Positions 37,901 through 45,009 of a stretch of 64,000 nucleotides of DNA are shown here, in pieces. The position numbers and the translations under genes were made by a program. The first letter of the stretch is position 1. Each line of letters starts with the position of its first letter. Below the pieces are notes generated by a model. It was not told the DNA's origin and did not search any database. It was given only the letters and a program-made list of their open reading frames with translations. Source of the stretch: CAZPQN01 sp964588795 (lineage in GTDB: Bacteria > Fidelibacterota > UBA2242); the NCBI GenBank assembly GCA_964588795.1, contig CAZPQN010000001.1, positions 58,600 through 122,599 of the forward strand, given 5' to 3'.

Positions 37901-38747
37901 AATCGTCTGCCACGTGATATCCGTGCCGGTTTGATCTTTGGCAAAATCCGAGAGTGGTATGCGATAAAGTTTCCAGCCGGTCGGTCGGTCGGAAGACAGG
38001 ACTGTTTGACCGGCAATGTATTTATGGTTCGGGTCGGCGAGATCGAACTCCGCGGTGTAATAATCCTCGACCTGATCCAATACAAAATTATTGTTCATGT
38101 CTTCGGTATCGGGGAAAAGCCCATTGACATCTTTGGAATTGCCTTCCGTTCCATTGATATGCCGGTAATCGCTGGAACCTTCCCGCCATTTCCAGTTATC
38201 AGAACGCGGATCGGTTGGATCCCTTCGATACTTGGTCAGCAGGGTCTCATCGCCATAATAGACTTTTGTATTGTTGGAGGTGATGATATATTCATCCCGG
38301 TCGAATAACCCATCCAGACCGGTATCTTCGCCTTCGTCGAGCAGATTATTGCCCATGGTAAAGCCCGCCGCCGGCTTATCCTCGGTATTGAGCACTTTAT
38401 TACCATCCTGATCTTCACTGATCTGACCAAGATCAACGTGCAAGGTGCCCGAGTTGCCGCGTACCCAGATTTCGAAAAACTTCGTCTTGGACTGGTCATA
38501 ATAGCTCTGCGGAAAGAAATAGGTAATGCCGCCCCAGGCTTGCCCTATTGAAGCCGTGCCGTCGTTGACGGCAATTGACCAGCGGGGATCGACGGCCATT
38601 ACCAAAATTTCGGTAATGTTATTCTGGGCACGGGTGCTGACTTCCTTATTCGGCCAGATGGCCGTGGTCGCCCAGCCACCATAGGGATTGAACCAGAAAG
38701 TAAATCCACGCTGGAGCTCGGTTTTTTTGGAAGGTCGGGCGGCCAAA
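34928..38747 (-). CDS. sprA: T9SS outer-membrane translocon SprA, C-terminal portion (right of the scaffold gap)
   Basis: About 1273 codons to stop TAA at 34928. The last part of the very large SprA barrel: repeated strands such as LEISYDAAEDTS and SYTFNWSPKIFSWFSP, plus a Pro/Ala-rich insert (KPTVQPAQPAGRRKGLSEAD, about 35920-36010). It starts in AARPSKKTELQRGFTFW, which is the last sequence of the other portion, so the two belong to one gene. Collapsing 155 bases (100 N plus 55 bp) joins them in frame and gives about 2068 aa. SprA forms the T9SS pore through which cargo passes. Followed by the M28 lipoprotein after 1 nt. Confidence 0.9.
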
Positions 38748-38847
38748 NNNNNNNNNNNNNNNNNNNNNNNNNNNNNNNNNNNNNNNNNNNNNNNNNNNNN
38801 NNNNNNNNNNNNNNNNNNNNNNNNNNNNNNNNNNNNNNNNNNNNNNN
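38748..38847. other. Assembly gap (100 N) inside sprA, flanked by a duplicated 55-bp contig end
   Basis: Bases 38693-38747 and 38848-38902 are identical over 55 bp, so the contigs overlap and no sequence is lost. With the extra 155 bases removed the sprA frame is open throughout. As given, the N-run plus repeat shifts the frame (155 is not a multiple of 3) and would be mis-annotated as two genes. Confidence 0.95.
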
Positions 38848-41289
38848 CCAGAAAGTAAATCCACGCTGGAGCTCGGTTTTTTTGGAAGGTCGGGCGGCCA
38901 AAGTCCAGTAACGACGCATGATGGGCGGCGACGTGATGCGTTTCGAACCTTCGAAATCATCAATGAAACCGACGCCGTTGGGATCATCGGTGTCTTCATT
39001 GGACAAGGTGTTGGGATTGGGGCGAACCTGGGCGATTTCACCCTCGACAGCAAAGGAGGATTGAACGTCGGTTTTGATCAGTGGCAGCCAGTCGAGGGCG
39101 CGCGTCATGAAATCCAATTTGCGATTGTAGCGCCCATTGATATCCCAAACAAAATTGCGCATCGGCTCATAACCGACCTCCACTTTCTCGTCAATCACCG
39201 ATTGCCCGAAATACAGCGCCGTACCACCGATGAAGGAGTTCTCCCCGAAATCGTACTGCGCCCGCGCTCCCAAAATGGTTTTCTTATCCAGCTGGAAGAA
39301 CTGGTTCTTTTCGAATTTGATCTCAAGATTGGCGTCGGGATTGAGCGCATCCTGCCGGAGCAGGGTCAATTGCCCCGTGAAGTAATCAATCGTGTAATCT
39401 ACTCCGCGCGTCAGCGTCTGGTTGTTGAGCGTGACGATTTCGCTGTTTTCAATGACCATGCCCCCTAAGCTGATATTCGAACTGCGGTTCTGGTACTTGA
39501 CGATGATTTTAAATTTATGATCGCCGTTAATGGCATTGATGTTGGAGCGGTTGGAATCGTACATCGCGGTGCAGGAATATTTATCGCTGAGGTTGGGATT
39601 GAACTCACCGCTGTTATCGTTGCTCTTAAACTGGAAAGGCCGCAGGTAGGGCATCCACAGCTCACCCATCTGTAGGTTGATGACGTTCTTGTTTTCTATG
39701 TCAATGATATCGTCGGGGTTGGGGTTGCCGCTTTTATCCTTAAGATCCAGTCCCAACTTATTCAGAAAGGTTTTCCCATCCTCGCGGTCGCGGTCTTCTT
39801 CACCATTTTGCCCGTGAATATAGACGACGTCCAGGTCGAATCCTTCTTCATTAATACCGCTCGTGCCTAAATAGTAAATATTCTTGAATTCCAAGTCCCA
39901 GCACGGATGAGTAGGCAGAAGATGCTGGGGTTTGATCAACTTGAGCACAATATCGCTGGTATCAGTCAACGGGCGATTCCAGTTGCCGAATTCCTCGCCG
40001 CTGAGCGTGATTCCGCCGGCATCTACCAGTCGATAGGTCACGCCGATGACCTCGTTTTCCTGCACCTGAGTCTGCAAGCGGATATAGCCCAAATTTAGGT
40101 CCGCATAATAATCCTTGCCCAATTCCAGACGTCTGAAAACCCGTTGTTCGGTATAGGCGGTGTCGCGTTCCGGATAACGCGGATCAACATAGGCTTTACC
40201 ATAGACACAACCCGCCGTTTCGAAGATCTGGGATTTATAAACCTCAAGGTTGGCGACAACCCGATTGATATTGAACGCGAACAGCCCGGTTTGGGCAAAA
40301 TTCTGATACATGGAATTGCGGAACGTGGAATCCAGGTAGAAATAGGCATTGCGGCGGTACTCGTTATCTTTAATGGCCTGATTCGTTGTCTGGGCTCCAC
40401 CATCCACGCTGAGTTTTTCCTTTTTGCCCTTTTCCACACTGGCAATCGTGGTCACATTGATCCCGCCGAATTTCAACAGGGCTTTAAGCCCGAAGAGCCC
40501 ATTATTCTTGCCGGAAAAAGTCACAAACTGGGTGCCAGGCAGAGACAACGCCACATTTCCGGCTTCGACCTTTTGTACTATATCATCTTCCTTTCCAGTA
40601 TAAATGATCTTGAGGGCGTTTTCCCAATCGAAGTCGCGTTCGCTGTCCTGATCGACCAGAATACTGATCCGGTCGCCGATTTTACCTTCAATGCTGAGCT
40701 GTTGTTTTTGATCAATGACAAAAGTCGTGGATTGTCCCTCACGGAAACCGGCCCGCACCTGGCTACGTTGCTGGTTCTGGAGCCGTCCATTGATATTGAC
40801 ATTGCCGGAAACCCGCAGGGAAACGCGTTGACCAGCGATGTCAGCGCCGATCAGTTCCAGTTTTTCGGTCGTTTTCGTTTCGGTTTCTTTGCTGACTGTC
40901 AGTATCTGATCGACGAACTGCTTGCGCAGATTGAAATCCTTCCTTATTTCAAAGTACCGGTTCACCGAAAGAGCACTGGGCGTCAGTATATCTACTCCCA
41001 GCAATTGATTGGAGAAAAGGAAATAACTACGGGAATTATCCAGCTTGCTGACTGGCTTAACGCCGGGAAATTTGATCCTGACGATATGCCGGTTGAGTTC
41101 GACGTAGTTGGGCGACATTAGCGACAAGCCCGGCTTGCGTTCCACCTGCAATGGGCTGTAGCGACGGCTGAGCCAGTCAATGCGCATGGGAAATGCCACA
41201 CCGCCCGTCTCTGCCGCGAATATAGCAACGGTAAATCCCATAAATGCGATTATGGTCAGGCAATATTTTATAGTCCGAAAAAAAATAAT
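38848..41289 (-). CDS. sprA: T9SS outer-membrane translocon SprA, N-terminal portion (left of the scaffold gap in transcription)
   Basis: About 814 codons. Motifs of SprA family proteins: DFNLRKQFVDQILTVSKETE, VNINGRLQNQQRSQVRAG, IDQKQQLSIEGKIGDRISIL, then a long series of repeats and YTIDYFTGQLTLLR. The nearest ATG (41241) has no ribosome site and splits a signal peptide. Upstream in frame, AAGGA is followed 7 nt later by ATT at 41289; from there IIFFRTIKYCLTIIAFMGF gives a normal signal peptide. No ATG, GTG or TTG occurs between that AAGGA and 41241 in any frame, so an AUU start is proposed; otherwise the start is 41241. Operon gene after rdgB (81-bp spacing). Confidence 0.86.
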
Positions 41290-41370
41290 TCTGGTATCCT
41301 TAAATGAAAAGGTGCGGGTAATTATGCGCAGGTCTGAATCAGAAAAGTAACAAAGGAGGGGGTCGGCACC

Positions 41371-41979
41371 TCAGTCTTTGAAGTTAAAAGCATTTAAATG
41401 GCGTTCTAATTTCTGGGCGAGTCGGGAAAAAGCCTGACCGCGATGGCTGATCGAATTCTTTGTCCTCAAATCCAGTTCGGCGAAAGTCTTGCCCAGCGAC
41501 GGAATCAGGAAAACGGGATCATATCCAAAACCACCTGCCCCGCGCGGTTCGTCCAATATCATCCCCTCGATCTGCCCTTCCTCAATCAGCGTCAGTGTCG
41601 GGTGATAAAATACCGCGATACACCGAAACCGCGCCTGGCGGGCGCTGACCGGGATATCACGCATGGTACGAATCAACTGCGCCACATTCTGAGCATATGT
41701 CGCCTTTTCTCCGGCGTACCGCGACGACCGCACACCCGGCAATCCGCCTAATGCGGCAACTTCGAGTCCCGTATCGTCAGCGATAGTAGCAAATCCGGTA
41801 TAATCAGCAAGCATGCGCGCTTTTTTTAATGCATTCTCCGTCAAGGTGTTCCCATCTTCCTCTACGGCAGGAAAGTCGGGGAAGTCTGCCAGGGTGTGCA
41901 AATTTACGCCGGGTAATTGAAATACCCGGGTAATTTCACGGATTTTATCCTGGTTGTTGGTCGCGATCAGTATTTCCAT
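41371..41979 (-). CDS. rdgB: Non-canonical purine NTP pyrophosphatase (dITP/XTP), RdgB/HAM1 family
   Basis: 202 aa, normal length. Hydrolyses dITP, XTP and similar to monophosphates to keep them out of nucleic acid. Starts with LIATNNQDKIREI (the substrate-binding S/T-x-x-N-x-x-K pattern), then ENALKKARMLADYTG, IADDTGLEVAALGGLPGVRSSRYAG and, near the end, DPVFLIPSLGKTFAEL and NSISHRGQAF. First gene of the sprA operon: the promoter lies at 42002-42030, and the ATG at 41977-41979 is next to it. Housekeeping genes in front of surface genes are common enough not to imply function. Confidence 0.95.
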   Translation of the reverse strand: MEILIATNNQDKIREITRVFQLPGVNLHTLADFPDFPAVEEDGNTLTENALKKARMLADYTGFATIADDTGLEVAALGGLPGVRSSRYAGEKATYAQNVAQLIRTMRDIPVSARQARFRCIAVFYHPTLTLIEEGQIEGMILDEPRGAGGFGYDPVFLIPSLGKTFAELDLRTKNSISHRGQAFSRLAQKLERHLNAFNFKD

Positions 41980-42001
41980 AGATTCGGTTAAAATGCGCAG
42001 A

Positions 42002-42030
42002 ATCTTAGTGAAAATTCAAATGAATATCAA
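42002..42030 (-). promoter_or_regulatory. Sigma-70-like promoter for the rdgB-sprA-PorV operon
   Basis: On the minus strand TTGATA (-35), 17-nt spacer, TAAGAT (-10). It lies about 25-50 nt upstream of the rdgB start and just beyond the terminator of the preceding operon. The position and spacing are good; the -10 matches the consensus at four of six bases, so it is plausible but unproven. Confidence 0.5.
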
Positions 42031-42106
42031 GTCGAAAGCGCTGGACAGCAGATTTAAAATTGCTATAAATCACCGGAACACATCGTTTCAGCTACCCTGA
42101 TGCGTT

Positions 42107-42155
42107 CTAAAAAACACACCCGACCAGCTTGTCACCGGTCAGTAGCAGGTGTGTT
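42107..42155 (-). terminator. Rho-independent terminator of the ABC/GntR/DUF2807 operon
   Basis: Perfect 8-bp outer stem AACACACC / GGTGTGTT (42113-42120 with 42148-42155) plus an inner GACC/GGTC pairing, followed on the minus strand by TTTTTTAG. The T-run (A-run 42109-42114 on the plus strand) makes it a strong terminator. It lies 27 nt beyond the DUF2807 stop. Confidence 0.88.
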
Positions 42156-42181
42156 GAGCCGTGGTAATTTTAAACTACTGC

Positions 42182-42895
42182 TCAGTCGGAATAACGGCGG
42201 CGCACCGACACGGCGCCGGTGGTGTTGAGGTTGTCTTCCGCGACCTTACCTTCGAGCTCGAGGCGAACGGCTCCATTGGCATGCCCCCTGAGACAACCAC
42301 CATGCATATTCAATTTAATATGCGCGGCACCGTTGGCGTTGATGGTCGCATTGGTGACCTGCGTCCATCTCATGTCAATTTTCGCCGCGCCATCGGCACG
42401 CAAATCCAGATTCTGGATTTCATTGTCGTATCCGGAGATCTTCCCCGCGCCGCTCAGACGTAGCGACAAGTCATCAGTCTTAAAATCCCGGATGGTGATT
42501 TCGGCCACAGAGCTGGATTCAATCCGCCGCAAATCGGGCATGGTTATCTCCGCTCGTAAATTCCCCCGATAAGGCCTATGACGGCGACACTCCAGGTACA
42601 GCCGGTCATCACGTTCGGTGACCTGCACCTTGTCACGCAAATTCTCCGGAACGCTGACTGTCACACTGTATTTATCACCGTATTGCACTTCCACCTGCCA
42701 GGGACCATTCAATTCCAGCTCCGTGAAATGCTGGTAATCATAGGTCTGTTGGGCAGCAATAGGTTCGTCACTACTCCACTCGCGCTCTGTTTTTATCCCG
42801 TGATCTATCATCAGGCGCAGAACGATCAGGGTAATGATGATCACAAACAGGAACAGCAGACCCGTTCCGACTAAAATTTTATTACTGGTCTTCAT
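42182..42895 (-). CDS. DUF2807 (head-GIN-domain) protein, membrane-anchored
   Basis: 237 aa. One N-terminal membrane segment (ILVGTGLLFLFVIIITLIVL), then a right-handed beta-structure made of repeats of the type FTELELNGPWQVEVQYGDKYSVTVSVP, then LSLRLSGAGKISG, LDLRADGAAKIDM and INANGAAHIKLNMHG, the head-GIN pattern. The C-terminal face points away from the membrane, so it is probably periplasmic. In Bacteroidota such proteins often stand next to YtrA-type regulators and ABC transporters, as here. Function of the domain is unknown. Overlaps the GntR gene by 4 nt. Confidence 0.85.
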   Translation of the reverse strand: MKTSNKILVGTGLLFLFVIIITLIVLRLMIDHGIKTEREWSSDEPIAAQQTYDYQHFTELELNGPWQVEVQYGDKYSVTVSVPENLRDKVQVTERDDRLYLECRRHRPYRGNLRAEITMPDLRRIESSSVAEITIRDFKTDDLSLRLSGAGKISGYDNEIQNLDLRADGAAKIDMRWTQVTNATINANGAAHIKLNMHGGCLRGHANGAVRLELEGKVAEDNLNTTGAVSVRRRYSD

Positions 42896-43263
42896 TTGGT
42901 TACCTCAGTTTTGTATTGTTGATAGATTTGCTGTAACTCCGGAAAGGTAATTCCGAGCAGGTCCATGGAACGGAACAACCGCGGTGCCTCCTTTTCCAGA
43001 AAGTCAGTGTGTTTAAGATTCCGCGTTTGTTCCAGCCCGTTTTCAGCGACATAATAGCCGATTCCGCGCTGATTGTAGATAATACCACGTTCCTGCAGGT
43101 AAGCATAACTGCGCATGACCGTGTTGGGATTGACCTGTAAGTTAACGGCCAGCTCGCGGATCGCCGGTATTTTCACACCAACGACCCACTGCCTACGCAG
43201 AATACACTCGCACATATAATCCGCGATTTGCAGATAAATCGCCTCATTATTCCCAAATTCCAT
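42892..43263 (-). CDS. GntR-family transcriptional regulator, YtrA subfamily
   Basis: 123 aa. Winged helix of the GntR type at 10-75: EAIYLQIADYMCECILRRQWV, then IPAIRELAVNLQVNPNTVMRSYAYLQERGIIYNQRG. No large effector domain; only a short helical tail, as in YtrA proteins, which usually repress their own ABC-transporter operon. A perfect 9+6+9 inverted repeat over the promoter of this operon (44884-44907) is the likely operator. The signal that releases it is unknown (cell-wall antibiotics for some family members). Confidence 0.93.
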   Translation of the reverse strand: MEFGNNEAIYLQIADYMCECILRRQWVVGVKIPAIRELAVNLQVNPNTVMRSYAYLQERGIIYNQRGIGYYVAENGLEQTRNLKHTDFLEKEAPRLFRSMDLLGITFPELQQIYQQYKTEVTK

Positions 43264-43264
43264 A

Positions 43265-44023
43265 TTACACCTCCGTTTCCTTCAGGCGCAAATAAGACAA
43301 AATCCAGAAATACGGAGCGAATAATACCCAGAAGGCTATTTTGACAAACCATCCGACAATTGAATAATCCACCCAGGCAAAATCAGATGCCTGCAAAGCA
43401 AAGGACTCGCACCCACTGGTAAAATAGGCGTTAAATATAACGCGCATCAGACCCGTGGTTACCAAACCAAGTACCAATGCCAACCCAAACAGTGCAGAGA
43501 GTAGCTTAAAAATGGCGCGACTGCGGAAATAAATCGAGGCAAACAGGAACAGTGACTGCGTTACCAGATACACTCCCAAAGTCACCACCATCCGGGCTGT
43601 AAACGGGTTGAATAACGCCGGTGCTACTCCAAAGAACAACTGACCGGTGATGCTCACTAACACCGAAAAGAGGAAATAGACGATCATCGTTACCAGAGCA
43701 TAACCAACAGAGGTGATGAGCAATTTGCTGAGCAGCTTCTCAAATTGCGAGGCGGGCAGGGTCAGGTATAGATAATTGCGCGGCGCGGTATGCACTTCCC
43801 GAAATGCCCGAGACGAAAAAAGATAACCGCCGATAAATAGGAGCATCACATACCAGACCGTATGAAAATTCTCATACTCGGAGCGGGATGTCAGAAGAAA
43901 GATGAAAAAAATTACCCCGAAAATCCCTCCGGCGGCCGTTAGCAGGGAACGATATGAAGTCAGCACTTCATTCCTCAGTAAATGATACAGGCGCGAAAAA
44001 TCGCAGACATTTTTATGTTGCAT
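43265..44023 (-). CDS. ABC transporter permease-like membrane protein
   Basis: 252 aa from ATG 44023, which has AAAGGAGG 7 nt upstream and follows the ATPase stop by 1 nt; a 10-codon longer start overlaps the ATPase gene. Six or so membrane segments are visible, such as LLTAAGGIFGVIFFIFLLTS and LLITSVGYALVTMIVYFLFSV. A permease role comes from position and topology; no diagnostic motif was seen. It exports an unknown substrate together with the ATPase. Confidence 0.82.
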   Translation of the reverse strand: MQHKNVCDFSRLYHLLRNEVLTSYRSLLTAAGGIFGVIFFIFLLTSRSEYENFHTVWYVMLLFIGGYLFSSRAFREVHTAPRNYLYLTLPASQFEKLLSKLLITSVGYALVTMIVYFLFSVLVSITGQLFFGVAPALFNPFTARMVVTLGVYLVTQSLFLFASIYFRSRAIFKLLSALFGLALVLGLVTTGLMRVIFNAYFTSGCESFALQASDFAWVDYSIVGWFVKIAFWVLFAPYFWILSYLRLKETEV

Positions 44024-44024
44024 A

Positions 44025-44867
44025 CTACGCCTCCTTTCCAAAAATGTTTTCAATCAGCTGGCGATTATTAATGACCGCATTGAACAATAACTCGATGTCA
44101 ATTTTTCCTTCACTTGAGTTGCGGTTTGCTTCCAGCGCCGCATAGCCCCCAATCGTCTGCTCATAGAACAATGCCTGCGCTAAATCCTGTTCGTTCTGAT
44201 ACACATTGACCGTCAGATGGCGACCGGTGTTTTCAAGAGTCTGATGGTAAATTATCCGACCTTCGTCCAGAATCACCAGGGGGTCAATCAGGTTCGCCAT
44301 GTCGCGTACCTGGTGCGTTGAGATGATGAACAAACGTTCCTCGTTAATGGCACCGGCTAAGATGCGGCGAAACTGACTTTTGGAGGGAATGTCGAGCCCA
44401 TTCGTCGGTTCATCGAGCAATAAAACTTTAGTATTGGTCGCCAGCCCGAAAGCCAGTAAAAATTTCTTTTTCTGGCCAAAGGAAAACGTTGCCAGTTTGT
44501 CCTGTGCGGGTAATTCAAATTCCGTTAACAGATGGCCGAACAATTCTCCGTCGAAACGCGGATAAAACGGCGCATAGCCGCTGCGATATTCAGCGATCGT
44601 CACCGGCGGCACATAAAACTCCTCCGGCACTAAGTAAATTTCACTCAACAACTGCGGAGCACGCTGACGCGGCTCGTAATTCATGACGCTAACCTCGCCG
44701 CTTTGCGGAAACAGTAAACCCGTCAGAATCTTCAGCAGGGTCGTTTTCCCGGCGCCGTTTTTCCCCAACAATCCGTAAATATTCCCGGGTGTCAGGTGCA
44801 GCTCCAAACTATTGAAAAGTTTGTTTTTCTTCCGATAGGCGAAACTCATGTTCTGAATCTTAATCAT
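44025..44867 (-). CDS. ABC transporter ATP-binding protein
   Basis: 280 aa from ATG 44867 (GGAG 6 nt upstream). Walker A GLLGKNGAGKTTLLKIL, signature-like FSFGQKKKF in place of LSGGQ, Walker B VLLLDEPTNGLDI, H-loop ISTHQ. The order GKS/T, signature, DE, H is complete, so an active ATPase is expected. The 60-residue C-terminal tail is long and without a known motif. First gene of the operon that the GntR protein probably controls. Confidence 0.93.
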   Translation of the reverse strand: MIKIQNMSFAYRKKNKLFNSLELHLTPGNIYGLLGKNGAGKTTLLKILTGLLFPQSGEVSVMNYEPRQRAPQLLSEIYLVPEEFYVPPVTIAEYRSGYAPFYPRFDGELFGHLLTEFELPAQDKLATFSFGQKKKFLLAFGLATNTKVLLLDEPTNGLDIPSKSQFRRILAGAINEERLFIISTHQVRDMANLIDPLVILDEGRIIYHQTLENTGRHLTVNVYQNEQDLAQALFYEQTIGGYAALEANRNSSEGKIDIELLFNAVINNRQLIENIFGKEA

Positions 44868-44883
44868 ACTGAACTCCATATTT

Positions 44884-44907
44884 AGTGTATTAATTATCTA
44901 ATACACT
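44884..44907. promoter_or_regulatory. Palindromic operator for the YtrA-type regulator
   Basis: Perfect 9-bp arms AGTGTATTA and TAATACACT separated by 6 nt (ATTATC). It sits across the -10 element of the ABC operon promoter, 16 nt before the ATPase start codon. YtrA-type proteins bind as dimers to such repeats. Assignment of this site to the encoded regulator is an inference. Confidence 0.75.
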
Positions 44908-44919
44908 GATAATCTACAA
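44891..44919 (-). promoter_or_regulatory. Promoter of the ABC/GntR/DUF2807 operon
   Basis: On the minus strand TTGTAG (-35), 17-nt spacer, TAATTA (-10). The -10 box lies inside the operator palindrome, which would block RNA polymerase when occupied. The element matches are moderate, but the spacing and the overlap with the palindrome make it the best candidate in the space shared with the divergent CotH gene. Confidence 0.5.
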
Positions 44920-45009
44920 CACTTTTTAGCGTTTGGCAAGAGTTTTTTTCAATCTCAATATATTTCTCCTAAATTTCGACGATAATCGGATTAAATACGG
45001 AGCATGAAC

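Noticed and set aside
40144..41121. A 325-codon plus-strand frame opposite sprA
   Set aside because: It lies antisense to SprA motifs, has no ribosome site or recognisable domain, and is a shadow of the real frame.
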